Source of the DNA: Isochrysis galbana
Lineage: Eukaryota; Haptophyta; Isochrysidales; Isochrysidaceae
Reading direction: 5' to 3'
Assembly (NCBI GenBank): GCA_018136815.1
Contig: CM030937.1
Location: 3,904,226 to 3,968,225, forward strand
DNA: 64,000 nucleotides
Shown here: piece after piece, positions 39,001 to 49,276 of the stretch
Position numbering within the stretch: the first letter of the stretch is position 1
How the letters are laid out: each line of letters opens with the position of its first letter
Translations under genes and position numbers: made by a program
Notes under the pieces: model-generated
Databases searched by the model: none
Told to the model about the DNA's origin: nothing
What the model saw: the letters and a program-made list of their open reading frames with translations, nothing else

Positions 39001-41357
39001 GTCTGTCGAGTACGCCATTGCGGAGGAAGACACGCGTCTTGCCGACGCAGTATTCGCTGGGCGCGGCGCCCACCCAGTGAAGTAGCTCGAGCAGCTGTGC
39101 GTCATCGACTGGCCGTCTCAACACTCGGCCCGTCCCGCGCTCCCACGGTGGGCCGAACATGGCGGCAAAATCCTCGCGCGGCATGTGTGTGCTGAAGCCA
39201 GCACGCGAAATGCCAATGGCAGGGACTAGACCAGAGCTCGTCACCTGCTTCGCAACGCACTCAGCGTCTATGAAGTTGGGCTGTTTCACCTCGTTCGGCT
39301 TGATGCACCGGATGAAGTGGATGTTGGCGCTTGCAATCGTCTCCAGCAGCGCCCTGAGCGAAGAGAGGAAGCGCTCGACCACGCCATGAAACCTGGTGCT
39401 ATTGGTGCTGCCGCTGCCCACCGCAAAGATGCGCTTGAGCAGCGGAACGGTCGACCACTGCATCATCACCTGCAGGTCTTGGCTCAGTGGGTCACGATTC
39501 TTGAGCAGAAAACCCTCTACGCTGTAACGCACGCGGCCAGCAAAGTGCGACACGACGAACGTCCTCGTGTCGGATGAGACCATGCGCTCACGCCGCCGCG
39601 CGGCGGCAACCTGTGCAACGCGCTGCTGCGAGCTACCGCCGCTGGGGATGGCGAGTTTTGGCGGCGGAGCGTTGAAGTGCGGGTTGGCTTCGTGCTGGCG
39701 AAGCAACTTGTCGAGCATCTGAACGTCGGAGCCGCGGGGCAGTACGCACTCCTCGGTCAGCGAGCGGAAGATGGCATCGAGCAACAGGATGCTGCCGCGG
39801 TCGTACTTGGGCACCGCGGCGGCGTCGAAGTACACGCCTTCCGACGCGTAGAGCTGCTGCGTCCGCTCGATCATCAGCGTGACGAACATGTCCTGCAACT
39901 TCTCGTTCGCATAGTTGATGCAGAGCTGCTCGAGCGAGTTGACGCCGAGCGCCTCGAAGCCGAAGATATCGAGCAGACCGATGAAGCTGCCGTCCGGCTC
40001 GGCGGTGCCACCGCCGTGGTCGGTCACTGAATTGCGCGGCGAGCACGCGATGCCGTGCTCGCGCGGCGTGCCGTATCCGCTCACCGAGTTACGCGTGAGG
40101 GAACCGCTCATAAGCATCATCGACGAGCTCATCGTGGAGAACGTCGAGCTGAGCGTACCTTCTATGGGCACATGGGCGGCTAGCGAGATGTTGGCCTGCT
40201 CCACCACGCGGCCGAAGACGCCCGCATAGATGGCCTGCGCGAAGCCGTCACGCACGCTCCGAGCCTGCGCCGGCGTGTATTGCGACTTGACCCAGTCGTT
40301 TCCCGCCTTGATGCAGCGGATGCAGAGCCCATCGAACAGATCAGCAGGCTCGCAGCCCAGGAGCATGGCGGCAACGCGCAGCGCATTCTCGTCTCCGACC
40401 ATCGCCTGCTGTTCGCCTTGTGCGTTGGTCGCGGTGACGATCTTGATCTGCCCTAGCCACAGGATCCCGGCTAGGGTGCTTAGGAGCTGATTGCGCATCT
40501 TAGCTGAGAAGCCGACGGCCTCAAAGCCCTTGAGCAGCTCGGCAAAGTTGTCCCTGTCCGCCTCGAGGGTGCGCTCTGCCAGATTGGAGAGGTAGTTCCA
40601 GCCCTCCTCCGGCGCGTCCACCAGCCGCAGGTCCTCGAGCACCTCGGCCGACGCGCCACGCACCAGTTCGTACAGAATGTGGAAGTTGTGCTCGCCCTTG
40701 CCGCGATGCGTCACACGCGACTTCTCGAGCAAGTACGTCTCGATGTGTGCAGCACGCACGCCACCAGAGGCGTCGTGGCGGATGGTGATAAACTTGCCGT
40801 ACCGGCTCGAATTATCGTTCCGCAGCGTCTTCGCGCATCCGAGCGACTCGAGCATTGGGTTGGTCTGCGGCCGGCAGAGCGCATGCATGGCTAAGTGAGA
40901 GCCGTGCGCGTCGCGGGGCACATGGCGGGAGGGGGGGGGATGCCCTTACCTGGATGACACGCGCGTGCATGTTCCGGCTTCCCGCCACACCTCCCGCACT
41001 CGACGCGCTCAGGAATTCAAGGAGCCGCTTGCACGTCTCCGTCTTGCCTGCGCCCGACTCGCCGCTCACGATGACCGCCTGCGAGCGGTGATTGATGCGG
41101 AAGGCCTGGACGACGGCAGCACCTACGCCATAGACATGGGGCGGCAGCGCGGCTGGCGTAGCCGACGAGAGGTAGCGCCCGAGCGTCGGCTCGCCGTAGA
41201 TGGGGAGGAGGCGGTACGGGTTGACTGCGACGAGCAGTGGGCCACAAGAGGAGTAGATAAGGCCCTGGAGGGCGCGAGCGCGGAGGACGTCGACGACGGT
41301 TGGCACACCGACGTTAGCAATGGAGGTGAGGTCGTGAGAGTCGTCCGCCTCGCCCAT
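36017..41357 (-). CDS. Myosin heavy chain with WW and PDZ domains
   Basis: Exon 1 (41357-40950) and exon 2 (40864-36017) join over an 85-bp GTAAGG..CCGCAG intron, restoring ARVIQ-TNPMLESLGCAKT; the product is about 1751 residues. The motor spans about 10-750: P-loop GESGAGKTE near 97, switch I NDNSSRYGKF near 152, switch II LLDIFGFE near 433. A Ser-rich insert of about 70 residues sits just before switch II. VGKTRVFLRNGVLDRLE ends the motor, and one degenerate IQ-like helix follows. A WW domain lies near 1035-1065 (WEECLDIRGGLYYQHR, then a Pro) and a PDZ domain near 1128-1198 (GLGLGVVFKGGIVQSI, GLQVGDRVTAVDG). The last 500 residues are Ser-rich and include a roughly 68-residue tandem duplication. 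No MyTH4/FERM or long coiled coil is present, so it is probably a single-headed cargo or scaffold motor. Class not assigned. Confidence 0.92.
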
Positions 41358-42073
41358 CCTCGCTACAGCGCCCCTGGACTGGAGCCAAGCCAGCCGAACA
41401 ATCCAACCCTCTGCCCTCTCTCTCTCTCTCTCCCCTCCCGCTCCCAACCCCCCCGCCCCCCCCCCTCCCCCCCCCCCCCACCAAAAAAACCTCCCCTCTC
41501 GCTCCCCGTCCCTTTCTCTCCCTCCCGTCTTCTCTCTCTCCATCTCTCCTCTCCTCTGGTACGAATCCAACCTCCTCCAATCCTTCCCCCCCCGCCTCGC
41601 CTCGCTCTCTCGTTCCCTCTCTCATCTCTAACGCGGCACTTTTCTTTCTTCCTGTCTTTTCTCTTCGTATGTTTCTCTTAGGTTCCGGCCGACCGACCGC
41701 CATGCATCCCCGCCGTTTTCTCACTACACTGCTTGTGTCCCCTTTGTGTCGTGTCTCCCCTCTAAATCGCCCGTTCTTCTTGTACTTTGTTTACTTTCAC
41801 CTCTACACGCCCCACTCCCCCCCCCTCCCTCACCAACATACATTAAAAATGTTGCTCCACTCGTAGGGAGTAGTCTAAAACACAAATTCTCTTGGCTGCT
41901 TGCCCTTGTCTAAAGTATTCTATGAACTCGAGTACTTTATCTATGTACTCCGTGTATGTGTATGAGTAGAGTATGTGGGGAGGCGGGGATCGGTTGGACT
42001 CGGCACACACAAGTCTCTAGAGGCTAGGGCTTCGCAGCCAACAGCGCTTCGCAGCCAGCACACGCCGGCGCCG
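41358..42073. promoter_or_regulatory. Myosin upstream region with C/T tract
   Basis: 41410-41640 is pyrimidine-rich on the plus strand, with CTCTCTCTCTCTCTC and a block of C-runs at 41450-41480 about 100 bp from the start codon (G-runs on the gene's sense strand). 41820-41960 is AT-richer and holds a TACTTTATCTATGTACTC stretch. No other gene. Confidence 0.4.
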
Positions 42074-42557
42074 ATGGCTCCGGCGGCGGCGGCCGCCAGG
42101 GAGCCTGTGGAGCCGCCCAGAGCCAGAGGGGGCAAGGGAGCCTACACCTACACCTACACCAAGGCTGCCCATGATGCCCGCCTGGTGGAGCAACGGCTCG
42201 CGACGCTCGAAGACGTCCGCAAAGCAATGGAACACTGCCGCGCGGCGGGCGAGAGCGCGCGCCGAGCGATACGCCCTGGCAAGTTCCCTCTGGCCTCTGG
42301 CCACTGAGGGTGAGGGTGAGGTGCGTCAGGCGCTGTCCCGCGACCCTTCCAGCGACCAGCGACAAGGCCGCGTGGGATCACCACTCGCAGGTGCAGGAGA
42401 TGCTGTCGGGCCGCGGAAGCGCGCACGTCTCTTCGAGCTATCGGGCTCTGTCACTAAGCGCGACTTGCGGGCTGAGAAGGAGAAGAGGAATAAGGAAGAG
42501 CTGGAGGCTGCAGCCTTGGTGCAACAGAAGAAGAAGGCACGAGTGAGTGGAACGTGA
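42074..42557 (+). CDS. Possible small basic protein, exon structure uncertain
   Basis: Two consecutive frames look protein-like. From ATG 42074 one reads APAAAAAREPVEPPRARGGK, then YTYTYTKAAHDARLVEQRL, then an amphipathic helix with ATLEDVRKAMEHCR. The second ends at 42557 with KRARLFELSGSVTKRDLRAE and a Lys/Glu-rich helix. They differ in phase, and no canonical GT donor fits before the first frame's stop at 42305. A GCAAGT (GC-AG type) donor at about 42280 is possible. Helical, basic, perhaps nuclear. Family unknown. Confidence 0.35.
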
Positions 42558-43347
42558 TCACGACGATACGACGACACAGATACAGAGCGCGCCCGAGCTC
42601 GCGCGGACGCATTTACGACGTGACAGCTAACCGGTCCTCCGGACTCCGGAGGGTATAATTGGAATTGGAGCCTGAGGGGGAGGGCACAAGGCGCCCCCCC
42701 ATGTCCCATAATGTGAACTAAGTATACACTTAGTTGCGCATTCGTGAATTCCCCAATCACTCGTTGCGTGCTGAGTCAGGGTGTGACGACGGTCACAGAA
42801 ACAGAGAGACAGACCCTCCCGAGCGCTCAACTTGCAACTTGCAACTTGCAACTTGGGGGCCAGGGCAATGGCAGTGGGACCGGAGGACATGAGACATGGG
42901 GCGGAGATAGCGAGCGGGCGACGGGAGCGACGGACTAGGTGGTGCGCCAAAAGGATATAATACAACATCTGACATCTAAATCTGAGCGTTATTAGTCGTT
43001 AGTACCACTACTACTAGCCCGGTACTATCACGACGTCTAGAGATTTTGGCCTGAGCCTATAGAGGCGGCCTTAGCCTTACTTAACAAGAAGGTGCAACTC
43101 GGGGTTCCCTTTTTTGTTACACCCCTCCCGTCTATTTATGTATATAATTTTTATCGACCCCTAACTTGGACATTATTCCCACGTACCCCGCTCATGGCAG
43201 CATACTGTTGGTCGAGAGGCCAACACGGCCGACCTGCCAAAGGGTCGCGCCGTTGGTCTTATTTTCAATCCAGGGTACTAGGTCACCAAAGACGTCGAGA
43301 AGATGAGGGCTCCCCACCCAGCCAGCACCCAGCCACATGAGGCGAGA
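42558..43347. other. Intergenic with partial three-hairpin repeat
   Basis: 42640-42735 is a partial copy of the cassette ending in AACTAAGTATACACTTAGTT (42716-42735). 42829-42855 is AACTTGCAACTTGCAACTTGCAACTTG, a 7-bp microsatellite. The rest has no gene or repeat that I recognise. Confidence 0.5.
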
Positions 43348-43430
43348 AGCGTTCAATCGCCATCACCCCACAGATGGAAAAGCGTTCAATCGCCATCACC
43401 CCACAGATGGAAAAGCGTTCAATCGCCATC
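43348..43430. repeat. 33-bp minisatellite, 2.5 units
   Basis: Units start AGCGTTCAATCGCCATCACC at 43348 and 43381 (identical), with a third, broken unit from 43414. The phrase GTTCAATCGCCATC is not found elsewhere in the window. Confidence 0.85.
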
Positions 43431-44544
43431 GGCTTGCAAATTTCGCTCCCGCGTGACCCAAATTTCGGTCAAAATTTTTATTTCGATAATGGACCCAAAT
43501 TTCAAAAAAAATTCTCGAAATTCTCGCCGGAGCCAAAAGATGGCACAGATACATACACGTATGCATCCCTATATCACAAGGAGGCCGCAGCGCGGCCCCT
43601 TGTGGCTTGAGGATGAGACCGCGGCGCGGCGCGCCGCGCATCCTGTTACTTCATGACATGTTAAAAGATACCAAAGGGGGCCACTGACCACACAGGGCAC
43701 ACTAATAGTATCACACGCAGATCAAACGCACACACGGGGGGATTGCGTAGGAGACTCACACAAGCGAACAAGGAGAGAAGGGGGGGAGATCACGCCTCGA
43801 CTCATGCGGCCCTCTCCCTCTCCTCATCCCAATATAAGTTCTAGGGTGCACACCACGCAAAACCACCCGTGACACCCTAACCCTACAAATCTCCCCCCGC
43901 CTCGCAAACCCCCGGCTCCCATTATAATTCCCCACAAGTTATACAGCGATGAGGGAAAACCCAGTGTACCAGTGAGGCGGACCGACCTACGTCCTACGTC
44001 GGACGACGTCACCAGGGAAAAACATCGGGGGGGGGGGGGGGGGAGGACCTCTCGTCGAGACGCAGAACGGCCCTTACAGCTCACGCCGCGAGCCGTCCTC
44101 GAAAAAATAAAGAAATAAATGACTGCGCCCCGAGACCCGAGATACCTGCCACTGGGACATCTTGAGCCATTGTCGTATTCCATACGATGACAGACTTTTA
44201 CTTATAGGCAGGGGAGGAGGTGGAGGGAGGGGAGATAAGGGCGGTGGGAACAGAGTGGGAGAGCCCAGTAGACAGTAGGTGTATAGCCCTGAATCTTCAG
44301 ATGTTTTTTTTATTTATTCGGTAGGTCTCTTGGAATCCTGTGCGGCAGGATTGCCCCTCGTTTCCGTTATGGTGCGATTCCCGTTCCAGACAAGATCGCC
44401 GACAGATTGCCTTCTGATCGTCGTCCGTCGTTGTCTGACCGGAGTGCGGAGTGTTTAGGTTTGATTTCAGTCGAGTTATGTGAGAAAGTCGTGGGGCGAG
44501 AGTCGGAGTGTTTTCATGGGTGTCTCTGTCCGTCGTCCTGTCGT
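43431..44544. other. Intergenic, no gene recognised
   Basis: A G-run of about 20 lies at 44024-44043. 44171-44205 is the inverted partner of 10405-10435 (TCGTATTCCATACGA core). 44280-44310 carries GCCCTGAATCTTCAGATG followed by a T-run, also at 48490-48512. No coding signal. Confidence 0.45.
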
Positions 44545-44870
44545 CAGTCGTCATCCGTCGCTCTCGCTCCCGTCGCTCTCGCTCTCGTAACACTCGTACC
44601 CTACAGTCTCGCCTCGCCTCGCCAGCCCCTGCCATCACAGCCCTCCTCACACTCGCCCTCGCCTCTCGCCACTCGCTCGATGTCGCTCTCGCCGCCGTCC
44701 CCTCGCCCTCGCTCAAGCCCGCCTGCCCGCCTTCCTCTGCTGACGGGCCTCCGCCCGTCAGCGTCTCCGAAGTCCGAAGTCGTCTCCTCAGCCGCGCCTG
44801 CCGCCGGCTTGGCCCCTTCCTCATTGCCCTCAGGCCTCAGGCCCTATGGGCCATCACAATTCGTCATCAG
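44545..44870 (+). repeat. CGCTCTCGCTCTCGT dispersed repeat, copy 2
   Basis: Matches 7980-8290 in sequence and order with over 90 percent identity by eye. No pol-like sequence adjoins it here, so the repeat can exist on its own. Confidence 0.7.
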
Positions 44871-44889
44871 ATTGTTGAATGCCCAGCCC

Positions 44890-45025
44890 CTGCCAGAAGT
44901 TCCAGAAGGCAGGGGCTGAGGTTGATTGTACGGGCCCACCCCGGGGGGTGTCCGGTGTCCGCGATGGAGAGAGGGCGGCGCGAGGCCCCCATTGACCCCC
45001 ACTTATAAAAGTAGAAAGTAGGTTG
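44890..45025 (+). repeat. TTATAAAAGTAG repeat, copy B
   Basis: GGGGCTGAGGTTGATTGTACGG through ACTTATAAAAGTAG, as in 26335-26450 with one small insertion (GTGTCCG repeated). It lies immediately after the CGCTCTCGCTCTCGT repeat. Confidence 0.7.
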
Positions 45026-45681
45026 TGGTGCGCGACAAGGACAAGGAGACACAGCGCGGGAAGCGGGAAGAAAACACACGACGAGAGAGGAGAGAGGAGA
45101 CGAAGGGAATGGGGCGGAGACTCTTGAGGAAAGAAATAGGGCGGGGACTCAAGCGTAAGTTACGCGTAAGTAAGGAACACGGGGGTCTATCCGGCAGGGG
45201 GAGATGGACATACGGGAACGGAGAACGGACCGTCGAGGGATCCCGAGAGAGGGGAAGGGGGGGCAGACGAGACGTAGAAAAAGTGAGGATGTGAGAAGGA
45301 GGCGGGGCGGCCGGGGAAATGGAAATGGTCTCTCCCCGCCCGCAACACCTTGATTGGAACGTCGTCAGGTGGGCTGTTGCAGTGAGGTAGAGGCGAGCGA
45401 ACTTCTAGTAGCGCAGAAGTAACTTGGATCTGCTCTGTCAACGGGGAAATCCCCTTCTTCACACGACTCCTCCCCCCCTCACCGCCTCCCTGCCCTCGGC
45501 GCACGGACAGCCAGTCTGACGGGTGAAACGTGATGCCCCAACAGCAGGTGCGTCAGCGCGACGGGTCCTTGCCGTTAGGCCTAAGCGCACAACTTGAGAG
45601 GCCTCCATGACTCACACGCAACATTGGTAACTATGCGCTAACGCGCCCTGCAGCACGTTTGCTGCACCTAGAATCACGAAC
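45026..45681. other. Intergenic 3' of lectin gene
   Basis: GA-rich from 45030 to 45300, then ordinary sequence that probably includes the lectin 3' untranslated region. No gene. Confidence 0.45.
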
Positions 45682-47043
45682 CTACAAGAGGTGCGACTTC
45701 ATAATTTTGCGGTAGCGGTTGTATCCGACTCCGGCAAGCGCAATGATCAGCATTAGCAAAAAGTAGAATGAGAAGCTGGACATGCCACCACGTGAGCGGA
45801 GCGCCTTGTCGACGCTGAGCTTCATCCGGTTCAACTCCTGCTGGGCATCCTGCTTGAGATCATGGAACGCCTTCGCCGATGGCGCCGACTCCTCCAGTCG
45901 CTGCTTGACATCGCGGAGCTCGTTCGACTTGATGTCGACGGTGGTGCGCGCCACTGACACACCTGCCGTGATGGAGGCGAGCTGGAACTCCATTTGCTGC
46001 TTGAGCTTCTCTACATCGGCCGAGAGGGACTTGATCGCCTCGGCTTGAGCCCGCAGCACGCGCTGGTAGTCGCGCTGCAACGCCTCGGCAGGTCGCAGAT
46101 CGAATTCCAACATCCGCGAGCGCTCCAGCTCCTTCACCCCATCGGACCACAGCTTGTAGTCAGCGATTGGGTCTGGCACCCCTTGGATATTGCGCACAAG
46201 GAAGTGGATAATGTCGTGGTTGTCGACGAGGTCTCCCGTCGCCGACGAAATGGCGAAGTATGAGTTGGGCGGAATGTCTACGTTGCTCATTTCAAAGCAG
46301 TTATACCAGTCACCCTCGTGGCCCACGCTCGTCTGCTGTAGCCTGAGCATGAGCGTCCTTGCGCGGTATGTGATGTGCACGCGGGTGTGATTCAGCACAG
46401 AGACGTCTTGGCGCGCTTCGTTGTAGCGGAAGTCGAACGAGCAGCCCGAATTGTCCCTCGCACCGGGGAGAATCTGCTGAGCCTTATCGAGTTTCTTCTC
46501 GGCATCGGGCACGTAATGTTGCTTGCCATCGTTGAGCATCGCATAAATGTATGGGTGCTTGTGGTGGTGCTGTTGGTCAACGTTCTGGAATGTATCAAAG
46601 AAGATGCCCAGGCCGTTCCAGTAGTCCTCGCGGCCAAAGACAGGACCCTCGACAACATCATAGCTCGTGGTGAGCCATACCGCCAGACCGTCGCCGAAGA
46701 GGTACTGCGACTCTCCGGTGGCGCGCAACTCCATCGTGATGCTCCACTCAGGTGCATTCATTGCGTGCCGGTTCCACATCCAACCCTTTTGGCTCTGCTT
46801 CTCGGCGGTGAGGCGGACGAAGCCGTTATGCGCAACAGCCGAGCCGCCGAGCTCCCAGTTGTCGATAAGGCGCATGCCAGTGAACGAGTTGACTGTGGTA
46901 AAGGGCGCCTTGAACGAGTGCTGCTCGAGCGGCATCGAGTTGGGCACACTCGGCGCATTCACCTGCGGCGGCAGCTGCTGGGCGGCGGCGGCACGGAGCG
47001 CGAGCGCGAGGAGCAGGGCGCCGGATCGTGCGCGTCCCCCCAT
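45682..47043 (-). CDS. L-type lectin cargo receptor (ERGIC-53/VIP36 family)
   Basis: Single exon, 453 residues from MGGRARSGALLLALALRAAA, a clear signal peptide; a Met seven codons upstream would weaken it. The lectin domain (about 40-285) starts LEQHSFKAPFT and VNSFTGMRLIDNWELGGSAV. It has the sugar/Ca-binding elements LFGDGLAVWL (Asp118), FFDTFQN (Asp150, Asn154) and DLVDNHDIIHF (His277). Two Cys (201, 249) may pair. About 300-420 is coiled coil (LQRDYQRVLRAQAEAIKSL). A transmembrane helix (FYFLLMLIIALAGVGY) and a short cytosolic tail, YRKIMKSHLL, follow. The family binds high-mannose glycoproteins and carries them between ER and Golgi; the tail ends in Leu-Leu rather than the diphenylalanine of ERGIC-53. 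A C-run block lies 420 bp upstream. Confidence 0.93.
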   Translation of the reverse strand: MGGRARSGALLLALALRAAAAQQLPPQVNAPSVPNSMPLEQHSFKAPFTTVNSFTGMRLIDNWELGGSAVAHNGFVRLTAEKQSQKGWMWNRHAMNAPEWSITMELRATGESQYLFGDGLAVWLTTSYDVVEGPVFGREDYWNGLGIFFDTFQNVDQQHHHKHPYIYAMLNDGKQHYVPDAEKKLDKAQQILPGARDNSGCSFDFRYNEARQDVSVLNHTRVHITYRARTLMLRLQQTSVGHEGDWYNCFEMSNVDIPPNSYFAISSATGDLVDNHDIIHFLVRNIQGVPDPIADYKLWSDGVKELERSRMLEFDLRPAEALQRDYQRVLRAQAEAIKSLSADVEKLKQQMEFQLASITAGVSVARTTVDIKSNELRDVKQRLEESAPSAKAFHDLKQDAQQELNRMKLSVDKALRSRGGMSSFSFYFLLMLIIALAGVGYNRYRKIMKSHLL

Positions 47044-47740
47044 GTTGCGCTCACACCCCTGCACTTACGCTCCTCCTACTTGGGCGGTGAAGGAAGCGGC
47101 GGCAGCGGGGGCTTGCTGCGGCAGCGGCTCTCTCTCGCAGCGCGACGGTGCACGCCAGACGACGAGAGGAGAGAGGAGCCCCCGAGACAGAGAGAGAGGG
47201 AGAGCAAGAGAGGCCGTCAAAGAAGGAGAGGGAGTCAGACAGACCACACAGGAGGTCGCTTCCTCTCTCTGGGGAGTAGAGAACACGAGAGGTGGCGACG
47301 AAGAAGGAGAGGGAGCACATACTCGTATACTCTACTCTTAGTTGGGAGGAAGAGAAGGAACGACCATGCAGGGCCTCCTCGCCTCCTCCTCCGCGTTTGT
47401 TTAGTTTTTATTGTAGATGAAGAATATCTCGCGCCCTGCATCCGCCGCGCAACGACGATGCCCCCCCCGATCGTCGGCCCCCGCCCCCCCCCCCTCCCCC
47501 CCCCCCCCCCCCCCCCGCGCGCCCGCCCCCTCCCAACCCCCCCCCTCCCGCGCGCCCGCCCTCTCAACTCCTGTGCGCGAGACACACAGACGATCCCCCC
47601 ACGATCCCCCCATCCTGGCTTTCCCTCCGCGACGAGAACTCAAAACAAAACTCACGCGCGTCACCTTGTTGAACGCCGCCGTCCGCCGCTTGTCGCCCCT
47701 TGCTCATGTTTCCGTGTGTGCGCTTTTAGACAGTGAGCTT
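47044..47740. promoter_or_regulatory. Lectin upstream region with GA and poly-C tracts
   Basis: 47100-47340 is GAGAGAGGGAGAGC-like purine-rich. 47484-47560 is almost pure C with a 20-base run (G-run on the gene's sense strand). A CACGCGCGTCACC stretch follows. No other gene; the long plus-strand ORF covering this region is antisense to the lectin. Confidence 0.4.
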
Positions 47741-48479
47741 TAGTTTACGCAGGTGAACGCCAACGGAGCAGCGGCGCGCGCGAAGACCGGAGCAAAGATA
47801 AGACAGCCCCCCCGCGGGGGGGCGACACCCTTTTCGCGCTCCTGCTCGCCGCCACGCGCCGCTAGCCGCTAGCCTCGCCCCAACCCAAACACACACACTC
47901 AGTTCCGCACGCAGCTGTGTCCGCCACCCCGGCCTGATCCCTCCCCCCCGCCGACGCCGCACGCCGCCGCCATCGACGACTCGCCCGAGATCGTCGAGAG
48001 GCCGGGCGCGCCGGCCCCAGCGGGCGGCGACCTCCTCCCGGGTCCCGGGATCAGCGGATAACGATATAACGATTCTTCGTCCCCGAGGACGCTTTTACGA
48101 CGAGCTGGACGAGCTTCGGGCCACAGCCTCCTAACAGGCGAGGCCCCCGACCTTACCGGCTATCTCCTCCTCGTCGGCGACGACAGACGCCTCCGTCGTT
48201 GGGCGTTCGTTAAGTAAGGGGCTTGGCCCAGGCGGCTACGGCTTGGTCCCGCCCCTTGGCCCTTGGGGGGCAGAATGCCTCAAGGCACGAGGCCGGCACG
48301 CTAGCTTCCTCTCTCCGCGGCCTGCTGCCGGGCTTTGTCGGCGGCGCGCGGCAGCTGGCTGGCTGGCTGGCCGGCGCCTGCCGCCGGAATTGCTCCCTCC
48401 TCATTGCTCATTGCCCTCAGACCCAATGGGTCTGCCCAATCCGTCAGCGTTGTCTGTGAGAGGTAGAAAAGGCCGGCAT
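47741..48479. other. Intergenic with a truncated dispersed repeat
   Basis: 48365-48450 resembles the end of the CGCTCTCGCTCTCGT repeat (GCGCCTGCCGCCGGAATTGC, CCTCATTGCCCTCAG, AATCCGTCAGCG). 47900-48190 has GC-rich sequence without a gene. Confidence 0.45.
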
Positions 48480-48830
48480 AGTAGTAGGTGTACAGCCCTG
48501 AATCTTCAGATGTTTTTTTTGGATGAGTTCCCCATCCATTTCCATTTCATGGTCTTCAAGCAGTGCGCGTCGCACCTGCACCACGAGGCGAACGTGGAGC
48601 AGGTGTTCTCCTTGGCCAAGCGTCTGTCAGATCCAAATCCAAATCTAGATGTTGCCCACCTATGTGCGAGGTGCGCACGGCGTTCAACAAGGTACAAGGT
48701 GGCAGGAGGCATGCCCTGCATGGAGAGTGTGACAACTCGCTATATTGGAGCGAGTATCGCAATGCGGGTACAGGCACAGTAGAGTAGCTACTGACAGTAG
48801 ACGATGACGAGGAAGAAGACGCGCTTATTG
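48480..48830 (+). pseudogene. hAT-like transposase C-terminal fragment
   Basis: After GCCCTGAATCTTCAGATG and a T-run, the plus strand encodes LDEFPIHFHFMVFKQCASHL followed by HHEANVEQVFSLAKRLSDPN. This resembles the hAT dimerisation region (small residues, Glu-Arg/Gln-x-Phe-Ser, then Leu-Ser-Asp-Pro-Asn). The reading then changes phase near 48650, after which PMCEVRTAFNKVQGGRRHAL continues the protein in another frame. So it is broken, with no N-terminal part in the window. The inverted TTGACGGAACGACACCT word at 48998-49014 lies downstream. Confidence 0.5.
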
Positions 48831-49276
48831 AGATGGTTGATGGTAGCTGGGATGGCGCTTGCGTGTCACGCGTGTGCGCATGTGCTGTTGCGCTGCTTGC
48901 TCCGTCTCGGGTGTGGCCATGTTGGCCTTGCTTGGTGCGGGGTCGTTGGGCGGTGGCGCGGGCCGTGGCTCGTGCGGACGTGCGGACCTTGGTATTTAGG
49001 TGTCGTTCCGTCAATAGTGGGACATCAGTAGAATTGAGCGATCAAATGTCCACAGTTGTATTGTAGTTGTTTAACCTTAGATCTTGTTAAAATTATAAGA
49101 GAGAGACGCCGTCAAAGCTTCTTCGCTAATCACATCGGTGCACGCCGTGCATGGGCACGGCGCGATGTGCATCGGTCCCCCCGCGGATACGCCGTGCGCG
49201 CGCATGTCAACCCGTTCCATGTGTGTAGCCCCTGCGGCCCACAACTACGTAAACTGGCCATATAAGAGATGTTTCG
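48831..49276. other. Spacer with inverted TTGACGGAACG terminus
   Basis: 48998-49080 (AGGTGTCGTTCCGTCAA, then TGAGCGATCAAATGTCC) is an inverted match to 62250-62338. 49140-49250 carries GCACGCCGTGC/GCGCATG stretches related to the tandem array at 50640. No gene. Confidence 0.45.

Noticed and set aside
42140-42165. TACACCTACACCTACACC, telomere-like
   Set aside because: Only three units inside a probable reading frame (YTYTYT); not a telomere tract.
43348-43430. Direct repeats considered as a CRISPR array
   Set aside because: Units are contiguous with no unique spacers, and the window is eukaryotic. It is a minisatellite.
46375-47736. Plus-strand ORF of 453 residues opposite the lectin gene
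   Set aside because: It is antisense to a well-supported L-type lectin and has Arg/His/Pro-rich composition expected from a GC-rich mirror frame.
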